This document shows positions 8,947-17,443 of a stretch of DNA of 34,332 bases, piece after piece. This DNA comes from JAVBKX01 sp031553835 (GTDB lineage Bacteria; Bacteroidota; Bacteroidia; Bacteroidales; Azobacteroidaceae): assembly GCA_031553835.1 (NCBI GenBank), contig JAVBKX010000027.1, positions 1-34,332 on the forward strand, given 5' to 3'. The position numbers were made by a program, and so were the translations under genes. The notes under the pieces were generated by a model, which was given only the letters and a program-made list of their open reading frames with translations, did no database searches and was not told the DNA's origin. Position 1 is the stretch's first letter. Every line of letters begins with the position of its first letter.

Positions 8947-10485
8947 ATGTTAGTAAAAGTTTATGCAGCCGCATTGCAAGGCGTCAACGCCACCATTATC
9001 ACCATCGAAGTCAATTGTTCCAAAGGAGTACGATTTTTCTTAGTCGGCCTTCCCGATGTCAGTATCAAAGAATCGCATGAGCGCATTACTTCCGCCTTGT
9101 CGCAAACCGGATATAAATTCCCTCGCAATCAGATTTTGGTCAATATGGCTCCCGCCGACATTCGGAAAGAAGGTTCCGCCTACGATTTGCCATTAGCCAT
9201 CGGCATTTTGGCCGGAGCAGAAAAAATTAAAGCCGATCGTGTCGGGGAATATATGATGATCGGAGAACTATCTTTAGACGGATCGCTCAACCCCGTCAAA
9301 GGCATCTTACCCATTGCAATTAAAGCTCAGGAAAAAGGTTTCAAAGGCCTGATCCTTCCACGGAAAAATGCAGCAGAAGCCGCCATTGTACATGATCTGA
9401 CCGTCTATGGTGTAGATAATATCGGTGAAGTGATCGGTTTTTTCAATGAAGAAATAGAATTGGAACGAACTGTCATCAATTGTGTCGAAGAATTTCATGC
9501 CAATCAACATGATTTTGGCCTTGATTTTTCAGAAGTAAAAGGTCAGGAAAATGTAAAACGAGCCATGGAAGTAGCATCTGCCGGCGGTCACAATTTACTA
9601 TTCATCGGAGCGCCCGGAGCCGGAAAATCCATGTTAGCCAAACGTTTACCTTCAATTTTGCCACCTATGACATTGGAAGAAAGTCTGGAGACCACAAAAA
9701 TTCATTCCGTCGCCGGAAAATTAAATTCCCACACATCCTTAATCGCAGTACGCCCTTTCAGAAGTCCGCACCATTCCATTTCAATCGCAGCCATGGTGGG
9801 CGGCGGCTCTTACCCTCAACCGGGAGAAATCAGCCTGTCTCACCATGGAGTTCTTTTCCTGGATGAATTACCCGAATTTCCCCGTGCTGTATTAGAAGTA
9901 TTGCGCCAGCCATTGGAAGACCGGAAAATTACCATATCCAGGGCAAAATATGTAGTCGATTATCCGGCCAGTTTCATGATGGTCAGTTCGATGAATCCCT
10001 GCCCTTGCGGTTTCTACAACCATCCGGACAAAGCATGTGTATGCGCTCCGGGACAAGTTCAAAAATATTTGAACAGAATATCGGGACCATTGTTAGACCG
10101 CATCGATATTCAAATAGAAATCATTCCGGTTCCTTTTGAAAAAATTTCAGACATACGTCCTGCCGAATCCAGTGCAAAAATACGCGAACGGGTTATATCT
10201 GCACGGCAAATCCAGGAAAACCGATTTCGCAACGAACATGGCATTTATTGCAACTCTCAAATGAATACACGTTTACTGCATCAACATGCTCAACCGGATA
10301 AAGAAGGCTTGTCTCTTTTGAAAAATGCCATGCAGCGACTGAATCTATCCGCTCGTGCGTACGACAGGATACTTCGCGTGGCCAGAACCATTGCCGATCT
10401 CGAAAATTCACCCGTAGTGCTTTCTCATCATTTAGCCGAAGCAATCAGTTACAGAAATTTAGACAGAGCAAATTGGGCAGGATAG
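8947..10485 (+). CDS. comM: YifB/ComM family Mg-chelatase-like AAA+ ATPase
   Basis: 512 residues from the ATG at 8947; a longer frame from a TTG at 8896 would begin inside the preceding hairpin and add 17 residues absent from the family, so it is not used. The N-terminal ~170 residues form the Lon-protease-like/ChlI domain (MLVKVYAAALQGVNA). Walker A is GAPGAGKS (221-228), Walker B VLFLDE (302-307), and a cysteine-rich insert MNPCPCGFYNHPDKACVC is typical of the family, with sensor arginines in GPLLDRIDIQIE. A Mg_chelatase C-terminal helical domain ends the protein. ComM homologues are hexameric helicases that promote branch migration in natural transformation and recombination; the family name is firm, the transformation role in this organism is inferred. 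Confidence 0.93.
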   Translation: MLVKVYAAALQGVNATIITIEVNCSKGVRFFLVGLPDVSIKESHERITSALSQTGYKFPRNQILVNMAPADIRKEGSAYDLPLAIGILAGAEKIKADRVGEYMMIGELSLDGSLNPVKGILPIAIKAQEKGFKGLILPRKNAAEAAIVHDLTVYGVDNIGEVIGFFNEEIELERTVINCVEEFHANQHDFGLDFSEVKGQENVKRAMEVASAGGHNLLFIGAPGAGKSMLAKRLPSILPPMTLEESLETTKIHSVAGKLNSHTSLIAVRPFRSPHHSISIAAMVGGGSYPQPGEISLSHHGVLFLDELPEFPRAVLEVLRQPLEDRKITISRAKYVVDYPASFMMVSSMNPCPCGFYNHPDKACVCAPGQVQKYLNRISGPLLDRIDIQIEIIPVPFEKISDIRPAESSAKIRERVISARQIQENRFRNEHGIYCNSQMNTRLLHQHAQPDKEGLSLLKNAMQRLNLSARAYDRILRVARTIADLENSPVVLSHHLAEAISYRNLDRANWAG

Positions 10486-10541
10486 AAAATACATTAAACT
10501 TTTCTTAATAAGTCGGTGTTTTAATTAACAAATAACGACAG

Positions 10542-12416
10542 ATGTCATTGAAGCATATTTCACTGCATGGCTATTTTCTCTTGTTGACGATACTCTTGCC
10601 CTTCGAAAGAGTTCAAGGGCAATGGTATATTACAAACGACAGTCTGCCGCAACACAATATTGATGCTTCCGATACTTTAACTCAGGATATTCCTCAATTT
10701 TATAAAAATATTCAGGAAGACGCAAAGCACTCCTGGAGTAAAACCTTGCTGAATGCTTTACTTGATGACTCTCAAAAAAACGTTGATTCCGGAGAAAAAA
10801 TGCCGATCAATCAATCGTATCTGCCATTTAAGGGAAAAATCATTCATGAAATCAAAATCATAGTACTCGATCCTTTTGGTACAGATATTAATCATCCCGA
10901 TTCTTTAATACAACAAAACTATTGGCAAAGAGCAGGCAACAAACTGCATGCATCCACCAAATCATACATTATCAGTCAAAATCTTCAATTTAAAAAAGGC
11001 GACATTGTCAAACCTGCGCAAGTGGAAGAAAGCGAAACTTATTTACGAAACACCGGCTATATTCAAGATGCCAGGATTTGGATGGATAGCATCCCCAATA
11101 CCAATGAAGTGAATGTTTTGGTCGCAGTACGGGATGTTTTTCCGATCGGCGTCGAGATACACTCCCTTTCGGGCACCTCTGTAGATGTTGAACTGACGGA
11201 TAAAAATTTCCTCGGCATCGGAAATGAACTGGGTATTGAAGGCATTTACAAAACAAAATATGCCGACCATTGGGGTTATGGCATCCATTATGCTTACAAA
11301 AATATTTTGCAGACTTTTACCAATCTGAATGTATCGTATTTGGATAATATTGCACAAAAACAATTCAATTTTTCGGCAGAAAGGCCTTTGCTCAGTTCTT
11401 TTAGCCTGTTTGGAGAAGCCGGTTATATGCGGACTTTCGGCAGACCGGAAGTGGCCGGATGGGATTCGATTACGCCTGACTATATCGACCAGCTTTCTGT
11501 CAGTTTCGGCAAAGCGTTTGATCTTCCATGTGATTATTCCACCCGAAGAATTGTACTTGCAGCACATTATGAGCAAAAATTCCCATCATACCGAAAAGTT
11601 GCACTTTCCAACAATCGACAAACACCTTACCAATACGCACAAAACCGGCTGTGGTTATTCCAGGCAAGCATTTATCAACAAGCATATTATCGCGAATACT
11701 TAGTCAACAATTTCGGCATTACGGAAGACATTGCCCATGGATATAATTTTTCGGCTCAAATCGGATACAATCAATTTACACAATATGAAGACGGCATGTA
11801 TGCCTCGCTTAGCGCGGCAGGAAGTCATGAATTTAAAACCGGAAACTATTATGCAAATGCATCTGTCTCCTCCTTTTTCAATGACCAACACGCATACGAA
11901 GGAATCCTGAAATTACATGTCCGGTACTATACATTACTCTCTAAGTGGGGAGAAAACCGCTTCAGACAATTTGTAAATATTAACTATGCTAAATTATTAA
12001 ATCCGATTCCCTTTTTCGACAATACAATATATTTCAGTCAACTCACCAATTTACATACGAATGCATTTCGCGACGAAGCAAAAGGGAATGAACGGTTAGT
12101 CATCAACCTCGAGAATGATTGGTTTTCGTCCTGGAATCTCATCGGATTTCGATTCGTCTTTTTCAACTTTGTTGATCTCGGCTGGATTGCTCCCGACAAT
12201 AATTTATTCGACAGCAGCAATTTTTGCTGGGGAATCGGATTGGGCGTCCGGATCCGAAATGAACTACTGGCCTTCAAGACCATCAACATCAAAATAGGAT
12301 TCTATCCTCGCTTTCAACAGCAAAACACAATCGATTTTTTGGAAATCGGCACCTCCTACCCCAAAGTGTCCCCCAATTTCATACCTGGATACCCTCAGGA
12401 AATACCGTTGGATTAA
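10542..12416 (+). CDS. BamA/TamA-like outer-membrane beta-barrel protein with one POTRA-like domain
   Basis: 624 residues with an N-terminal signal (MSLKHISLHGYFLLLTILLP, cleavage near VQG-QW). After a low-complexity linker, residues ~95-205 look like a POTRA unit: a beta strand GKIIHEIKIIVLDPFG, then NLQFKKGDIVKPAQVEES, YLRNTGYIQDARI and a closing strand NEVNVLVAVRDVFPIG. From ~205 to the end the sequence alternates aromatic/polar residues in the manner of a transmembrane barrel of Omp85 type (ELTDKNFLGIGNELGI is a typical strand/turn). True BamA has five POTRAs and lies in a chaperone locus, so this is more likely a single-POTRA Omp85 relative of unknown cargo. It lies 56 bp after comM on the same strand. 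Confidence 0.75.
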   Translation: MSLKHISLHGYFLLLTILLPFERVQGQWYITNDSLPQHNIDASDTLTQDIPQFYKNIQEDAKHSWSKTLLNALLDDSQKNVDSGEKMPINQSYLPFKGKIIHEIKIIVLDPFGTDINHPDSLIQQNYWQRAGNKLHASTKSYIISQNLQFKKGDIVKPAQVEESETYLRNTGYIQDARIWMDSIPNTNEVNVLVAVRDVFPIGVEIHSLSGTSVDVELTDKNFLGIGNELGIEGIYKTKYADHWGYGIHYAYKNILQTFTNLNVSYLDNIAQKQFNFSAERPLLSSFSLFGEAGYMRTFGRPEVAGWDSITPDYIDQLSVSFGKAFDLPCDYSTRRIVLAAHYEQKFPSYRKVALSNNRQTPYQYAQNRLWLFQASIYQQAYYREYLVNNFGITEDIAHGYNFSAQIGYNQFTQYEDGMYASLSAAGSHEFKTGNYYANASVSSFFNDQHAYEGILKLHVRYYTLLSKWGENRFRQFVNINYAKLLNPIPFFDNTIYFSQLTNLHTNAFRDEAKGNERLVINLENDWFSSWNLIGFRFVFFNFVDLGWIAPDNNLFDSSNFCWGIGLGVRIRNELLAFKTINIKIGFYPRFQQQNTIDFLEIGTSYPKVSPNFIPGYPQEIPLD

Positions 12417-12487
12417 AAGTTTACAATTCTCGACTTACAATAAAAAAAAATTGTAGAAAATCACATCTGAGAACCGACTTTTTTTCT

Positions 12488-12503
12488 TTCCTTTGCATGC
12501 AAA
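12488..12503 (+). promoter_or_regulatory. EamA-gene promoter with 12-bp palindrome
   Basis: TTCCTTTG (12488-12495) is a one-mismatch -7 box 44 bp before the ATG. Its TTTG is the left end of the perfect palindrome TTTGCATGCAAA (12492-12503). The same palindrome recurs at the glnN promoter at the same offset, which makes a shared operator plausible. Confidence 0.45.
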
Positions 12504-12539
12504 AATACAATATGGAGAAACTATTATCAAAAGGCTGTT

Positions 12540-13469
12540 ATGCAAAATAATAACAAAGCGATTGTTTATGGCAGCATTGCCGTACTCAGCTGGTCCACCG
12601 TTGCCACTTCATTTAAAATTGCATTAAGCCATTTCAATTATTTTGAAATGCTATTGATCGCCTGTTTTTCCGCTCTATTTGTTTTTGCCATAGCCATGAC
12701 CATTCAAAAAAAATGGAAACTCATAAAAAATATTTCGCAAAAACAATGGCTCTGGTTCGGCTTGATCGGATTCTTAAATCCTGTAGTATATTATCTGCTT
12801 TTGTTTAAAGCGTATGAACTACTCCCCGCCCAAATAGCCCAACCCGTCAATTATTGCTGGCCGATCATCCTGCTGGTTTTGCTTGCCCTTTTTGCCCGGC
12901 AATCCATTCCAAAAGCAAAATACATCGGCATGGCGCTCTCCCTGACCGGAGTAACCGTTATTTCATTAGGATCAGGTCAGGTATCCGGTCATTCCCTTTC
13001 TTTAACAGGAATTACATTGACCATACTCAGTGCATGTCTCTGGGCAACCTATTGGATTGTAAACCGATTGCATCATACCACCGATAACACGGTCGTTCTT
13101 TTTGCCGGATTTTTGTTCGGGTCAATTTATCTGCTGATCGCCTCCTGTTTTATCGAAACCCACTTGAATTCCCTTCCGGGAATGTTGTCGGCCTCTTATA
13201 TCGGTTTATTTGAAATGGGCATTCCATTTTTATGCTTCAGTCTGGCCATCAAAAAAACAAATAACCCTGCATTGATCAACCAAATGTGCTATTTAGCGCC
13301 TTTCATTTCCCTATTATTTATTCACCTGATCCTCAAAGAGCAAATATATACGACAACTTACATCGGTTTAATTCTTATTATCACCGGTATTATTTTCAAT
13401 GAATATTTAGCAAAATCTTTTAATAAATTTCTATTTCCCCGAAATAACATTTTCCGTGAAAAAACCTAA
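12540..13469 (+). CDS. EamA/DMT-superfamily inner-membrane transporter
   Basis: 309 residues with about ten hydrophobic helices in two EamA repeats (~5-140 and ~155-295). The first opens KAIVYGSIAVLSWSTVATSF and includes the family's LLLFKAYELLPAQIAQPVNY helix-turn; the second opens LTGITLTILSACLWATYWIV and ends FISLLFIHLILKEQ and YIGLILIITGIIF. Members move metabolites such as amino acids, purines or sugars, usually outward; the substrate here is not determinable. Its stop codon TAA is also the first part of the glnN -7 box, so the two genes are packed without spacer. A palindrome shared with the glnN promoter suggests linked control and perhaps a nitrogen-compound substrate, which is inference. 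Confidence 0.88.
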   Translation: MQNNNKAIVYGSIAVLSWSTVATSFKIALSHFNYFEMLLIACFSALFVFAIAMTIQKKWKLIKNISQKQWLWFGLIGFLNPVVYYLLLFKAYELLPAQIAQPVNYCWPIILLVLLALFARQSIPKAKYIGMALSLTGVTVISLGSGQVSGHSLSLTGITLTILSACLWATYWIVNRLHHTTDNTVVLFAGFLFGSIYLLIASCFIETHLNSLPGMLSASYIGLFEMGIPFLCFSLAIKKTNNPALINQMCYLAPFISLLFIHLILKEQIYTTTYIGLILIITGIIFNEYLAKSFNKFLFPRNNIFREKT

Positions 13470-13482
13470 CTTTGCATGCAAA
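13467..13482 (+). promoter_or_regulatory. glnN promoter with 12-bp palindrome
   Basis: TAACTTTG (13467-13474) is a perfect -7 box whose first three bases are the stop codon of the upstream transporter gene. The overlapping palindrome TTTGCATGCAAA (13471-13482) covers the expected transcription start. The leader to the ATG at 13505 would be about 25 nt. No clear TTTG -33 element is seen. Confidence 0.6.
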
Positions 13483-13504
13483 TTTCAAAACAAACAGACT
13501 TGTT

Positions 13505-15682
13505 ATGTATCGTCTTCGTTTTAATGCAGTAGAAAGAGCTGCCAACCGGATTCCCAAAGAACCGGTAGCGCCGGATGCCAAAACATCCGAATATTTTGGT
13601 ATTGACGTTTTCAACACCGTTGCCATGCAAAAATATTTAGCAAAAGATACTTTTGCCAAAATAACGTCAGCTATAGAACAGGGAACCGCTATCGACCGGT
13701 CATTAGCCGATCATATCGCAGCGGGGCTTCGCATGTGGGCAATGGAAAAAGGCGCCACTCACTATACGCATTGGTTTCACCCGTTAACCGACGGAACTGC
13801 CGAAAAGCACGATGCTTTTATCGAATCGGACGGACAGGGCGGTTTGATTGAAGAATTGAGCGGCAAACTGTTAGCACAACAAGAACCGGATGCTTCCAGT
13901 TTTCCAAGCGGAGGATTGCGCAACACATTTGAAGCCCGTGGCTATTCTGCCTGGGATCCGGCCTCTCCCGCATTTATCATCGACAATACATTGTGTATTC
14001 CTACCGTATTCATCTCTTATACCGGAGAAGCGTTGGACTACAAAACGCCATTGCTAAAAGCCATCCATACAATCAATATTGCGGCAACTGCGGTATGTCA
14101 ATATTTCTCAGACGATGTAAACAAAGTCACCACTAATTTAGGATGGGAACAAGAATATTTTCTCGTTGACGATGCATTGTATGAAGCGCGTCCTGACCTT
14201 GCCCTGACCGAACGCACCCTTATGGGACACGAATCTGCCAAAAATCAGCAGTTAGAAGACCATTATTTTGGATCTATTCCTCCCCGGGTACAAGCTTTTA
14301 TGAAGGATTTGGAATATGCCTGTTATCGATTGGGGATCCCTGTCAAAACCCGGCATAATGAAGCGGCTCCCAGCCAATTTGAATTAGCTCCGATTTATGA
14401 AGAAGCCAATTTGGCTGTTGACCACAATTTATTATTAATGTCCATCATGAAAAAAGTTGCCCGGAAGCACGATTTCAGGGTTTTGTTGCATGAAAAACCA
14501 TTCAAAGGAATCAACGGCTCCGGCAAACATTGTAACTGGTCGTTATCTACCGATACCGGTATCAATCTCATATCTCCGGGAAAAGATTCGGCAGCCAATT
14601 TGCGATTTATTTGCTTTATGGCCAATGTATTAATGGCAGTATATAAAAATAATGCATTACTCAAAGCCAGCATTTCTTCGGCAACCAATCTTCATCGTTT
14701 GGGCGCACACGAAGCGCCTCCGGCCATTATTTCCACCTTTTTAGGCTCACAGATCAGTGAAATCCTGAATAAATTTGAAAACAGTTCCATTCGTGATGCT
14801 GTCATTGTTGACGATAAAAAGAAACTGAAGTTAGGCGTCGGGCAGATTCCGGAATTACTGATCGACAATACCGACCGGAACCGCACCTCCGCTTTTGCTT
14901 TTACGGGAAACCGTTTTGAATTCAGGGCAGTAGGAGCTTCCGCCAACTGCGCTTCGGCCATTATTGCCTTAAATACTGCTGTGGCCTATCAGTTAATCGA
15001 GTTCAAAAAAGAAGTGGATGGCTTGATCAATTCAGGAATATCCAAAGAAGAAGCTTTATTTGACGTAATGCGGCAATACATCAAAGACTCCAAACCAATT
15101 TGTTTCGATGGAAACGGATACAGCAATGAATGGAGAGAAGAAGCTTTGTGCCGCGGATTAGATTGTGAAACATGCGTTCCGCTGATCTACGATGCTTATA
15201 CCACTCCTCAATCCATTCAAATGTTCAAATCGACCGGAGTTTTTTCCAATGTCGAAGTACATGCCCGCAATGAAGTCAAGTGGGAAATTTTCACCAAAAA
15301 AGTACAAATAGAATCGCGCGTATTGGGTGATTTGGCTATGAACCATATCATTCCGGTAGGCACTCGCTATCAAACATTATTAATGGATAATGTATTGAAG
15401 CATCAACAGCTATTTCCCAACGATGAAAACAACGAAAACATTTCCCTGATTGGAGAAATAAAACAACATCTTTCGGCGGTACGCGCCAAAGTCAAAGCTA
15501 TGGAAGAAGCACGGAAAAACGCCAATGTCATTGACGACGGAAAAGAAAAAGCGCTGGCTTATCATCGCACAGTACTGCCATTTTTAGATGAAATCCGCTA
15601 TCATATCGACAAATTGGAATTGATTGTAGATAACGAAATGTGGCCATTGCCGAAATATAGGGAATTGCTCTTCATTCGTTGA
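13505..15682 (+). CDS. glnN: Glutamine synthetase type III
   Basis: 725 residues from the ATG at 13505; a longer frame from a TTG at 13472 starts inside the promoter and is rejected. It makes glutamine from glutamate, ammonia and ATP in the cytoplasm. The length and motifs are those of GSIII, the large form typical of Bacteroidota: KGATHYTHWFHPLTDGTAEK near the N-terminus, GWEQEYFLVD (metal-binding glutamates), PVKTRHNEAAPSQFELAPIY, and KPFKGINGSGKHCNWSLSTD (substrate/ATP site). A C-terminal helical region follows (EIKQHLSAVRAKVKAMEEA). It has its own promoter and is followed after 21 bp by miaA2, probably co-transcribed. Nitrogen control through the palindrome at the promoter is a hypothesis only. 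Confidence 0.96.
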   Translation: MYRLRFNAVERAANRIPKEPVAPDAKTSEYFGIDVFNTVAMQKYLAKDTFAKITSAIEQGTAIDRSLADHIAAGLRMWAMEKGATHYTHWFHPLTDGTAEKHDAFIESDGQGGLIEELSGKLLAQQEPDASSFPSGGLRNTFEARGYSAWDPASPAFIIDNTLCIPTVFISYTGEALDYKTPLLKAIHTINIAATAVCQYFSDDVNKVTTNLGWEQEYFLVDDALYEARPDLALTERTLMGHESAKNQQLEDHYFGSIPPRVQAFMKDLEYACYRLGIPVKTRHNEAAPSQFELAPIYEEANLAVDHNLLLMSIMKKVARKHDFRVLLHEKPFKGINGSGKHCNWSLSTDTGINLISPGKDSAANLRFICFMANVLMAVYKNNALLKASISSATNLHRLGAHEAPPAIISTFLGSQISEILNKFENSSIRDAVIVDDKKKLKLGVGQIPELLIDNTDRNRTSAFAFTGNRFEFRAVGASANCASAIIALNTAVAYQLIEFKKEVDGLINSGISKEEALFDVMRQYIKDSKPICFDGNGYSNEWREEALCRGLDCETCVPLIYDAYTTPQSIQMFKSTGVFSNVEVHARNEVKWEIFTKKVQIESRVLGDLAMNHIIPVGTRYQTLLMDNVLKHQQLFPNDENNENISLIGEIKQHLSAVRAKVKAMEEARKNANVIDDGKEKALAYHRTVLPFLDEIRYHIDKLELIVDNEMWPLPKYRELLFIR

Positions 15683-15720
15683 TTACGAATTAAAAATTAC
15701 GAATTGGCGTACGAATTAAT
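15680..15720. repeat. Low-complexity word tract B (ATTACGAATT words)
   Basis: Between glnN and miaA2, near-repeats of TTACGAATT (15683-15691, 15697-15705) followed by GTACGAATTAAT (15709-15720). The tract includes the TTG start and first codons of miaA2, so part of a word repeat is translated. Confidence 0.55.
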
Positions 15721-16615
15721 CACCATATTAGGTCCAACTGCCTCCGGTAAAACTACTTTTGCCGCTCAACTGGCAGATCGGCTCAACACTGAAATCATCA
15801 GTGCCGACTCGAGGCAGATCTATAAAGGCATGACTATCGGCACCGGAAAAGATTTGGAAGATTATGTAATAAACGGCCGGAGCATTCCTTATCATTTGAT
15901 CGACATTCAGGAGGCCGGATACAGATACAATGTATTCGAATATCAACATGATTTTTTCGAGGCGTTTACCGACATTCAGCGAAAAGGCAAAACTCCCATT
16001 TTATGCGGTGGCACCGGCCTTTATATAGAATCTGTACTTAAAGCCTATCCGCTGTTGGCCGTTCCGGAAAACACAGAACTCCGGAAACGACTGCTGGAAA
16101 AATCATTAGAAGAATTAGAAGCCATCCTCCGTTCATACAAACAATTACACAACATTACCGACCTCGATTCTCCCAAACGAGCAATCCGGGCTATCGAGAT
16201 TGAAGAATATTATTTGAAGCAACCTCCGGAAAGCAATCAGTATAAGCCATTAAACAGCTTGATCATCGGCATTGATATTGACCGAGACCTTCGCCGAAAA
16301 AAAATTACCGCCCGATTGAAGAAACGGTTAGAAGAAGGAATGATAGAGGAAGTACACACATTATTGGACAATGGCATTCTTCCTGAAGACTTAATTTATT
16401 ATGGATTGGAATACAAATATCTCACCCTGTTTCTTACAAAACAATTGACATTTGACGCCATGTTCTGTCAATTAGAAACCGCAATCCATCAATTTGCAAA
16501 ACGGCAAATGACTTGGTTTAGGGGAATGGAACGACGAGGGTTTCAAATTCATTGGCTGGATGCCAACATGCCAACGGAAGAAAAAATTGAAGCCGCACTT
16601 AACCTAATCGGCTGA
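15704..16615 (+). CDS. miaA2: tRNA dimethylallyltransferase, MiaA2 type
   Basis: 303 residues; adds an isopentenyl group to A37 of tRNAs reading UNN codons. P-loop GPTASGKT (10-17), ADSRQIYKGM (substrate tRNA/ATP site), GGTGLYIESVLKAYPL and the late QFAKRQMTWFRGME motif are all present. The GTGKDLEDY and IPYHLIDI variants match the second MiaA paralogue of Bacteroidales rather than the GTAKP form. The start is TTG at 15704: an in-frame TGA at 15680 and no ATG nearby leave no alternative, and the resulting MAYELITILGPT aligns with the usual N-terminus. It follows glnN by 21 bp. Its last 17 bp overlap the 3' end of the convergent Crp/Fnr gene. Confidence 0.93.
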   Translation: MAYELITILGPTASGKTTFAAQLADRLNTEIISADSRQIYKGMTIGTGKDLEDYVINGRSIPYHLIDIQEAGYRYNVFEYQHDFFEAFTDIQRKGKTPILCGGTGLYIESVLKAYPLLAVPENTELRKRLLEKSLEELEAILRSYKQLHNITDLDSPKRAIRAIEIEEYYLKQPPESNQYKPLNSLIIGIDIDRDLRRKKITARLKKRLEEGMIEEVHTLLDNGILPEDLIYYGLEYKYLTLFLTKQLTFDAMFCQLETAIHQFAKRQMTWFRGMERRGFQIHWLDANMPTEEKIEAALNLIG

Positions 16616-17288
16616 TTTTTCGCAAACGATCTTCATCAATCACTTTTATTTTTCGTCCATCCAAAGCGATCACCCGCTCATTGACAAAATTGGAAAGAGT
16701 GCGAATTGCATTGGAAGATGTCATATTCGAAAGGCTGGCCAAATCTTCCCGGGCCAAATAGATATTGATCGTATTATCTTCCTCCAATCCATAGCTATCG
16801 ATCAAAAAAACCAGGGAATCGGCCAAACGACCGCGAATATGTTTTTGTGTCAAATTAACAGTCCGTTCATCAGCAATACCCAAATCAATCGATAACCGGC
16901 GGATAAAAAACATGGACAGATCGTTATTATGCTTCAAAAGTTTAGTTATTACCCGCATCGGTATTGAGCAAACAGTGGAACTTTCAAATGCTGCAGCAGC
17001 TGTGAGGTACCTTTCTCCTGCAAAATAGGCCCGGTAAGCAAAATATTGCACCGGAATAATCATCCGGATAATCTGACTCCTTCCTCCTACCCCGTCTTTA
17101 TAGATCTTCACTCGACCTTTCAGAAGACACATCATATCCGTTGGAACATCCCCTTCGCAATAAATCTGTTGATGCTTCCTAAAATGCTGGATTGTAGCGC
17201 TTTCTTTCAAGGTAAGCCATTCATTGGGGCTCAACAAACTCTTCAGGTCGGACAAACTGCTATCTAAATCTATAATTTCTCTGCGCAT
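16599..17288 (-). CDS. Crp/Fnr-family transcriptional regulator
   Basis: 229 residues. Residues ~20-130 form a cyclic-nucleotide-binding-type jelly roll (KHQQIYCEGDVPTDMMCLLK, KGRVKIYKDG, YRAYFAGERYLTAAAAFES), then a long dimerisation helix and a winged HTH (~165-220) containing REDLASLSNMTSSNAIRTLS. The cysteine set of oxygen-sensing Fnr is absent, and the phosphate-cassette arginine of true Crp is not evident, so the ligand is unknown. It is divergent from the DUF5686 barrel gene, a possible target, and ends convergently inside the last codons of miaA2. A near-consensus promoter lies 56-90 bp upstream. Confidence 0.9.
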   Translation of the reverse strand: MRREIIDLDSSLSDLKSLLSPNEWLTLKESATIQHFRKHQQIYCEGDVPTDMMCLLKGRVKIYKDGVGGRSQIIRMIIPVQYFAYRAYFAGERYLTAAAAFESSTVCSIPMRVITKLLKHNNDLSMFFIRRLSIDLGIADERTVNLTQKHIRGRLADSLVFLIDSYGLEEDNTINIYLAREDLASLSNMTSSNAIRTLSNFVNERVIALDGRKIKVIDEDRLRKISRLG

Positions 17289-17343
17289 ATTTTCCCGTAA
17301 CGACGCTTCCTATTTTCATGTTGTATAACACTGTTATTAAACA

Positions 17344-17377
17344 CAAAAGTATAAAGAATTCTTGACACTTACCCAAA
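17344..17377 (-). promoter_or_regulatory. Promoter of the Crp/Fnr-family gene
   Basis: On the minus strand a TTTG -33 box (17377-17374) and TACTTTTG -7 box (17351-17344) are separated by 22 nt, within the Bacteroidota range. The inferred leader is about 50 nt. Confidence 0.65.
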
Positions 17378-17443
17378 AAACAGGGATTTTTTCGTGTTCT
17401 CAACTTTAGCTTCAATGAAAATGATTATTTTTACACCTAACTT

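Noticed and set aside
12428..12465. Possible terminator TACAAT-A8-ATTGTA after the barrel gene
   Set aside because: The stem is only six weak pairs around an A-rich loop with no T tract.
13472..13504. Longer glnN start at a TTG
   Set aside because: The codon lies within the -7 box TAACTTTG, so it would precede the transcription start.
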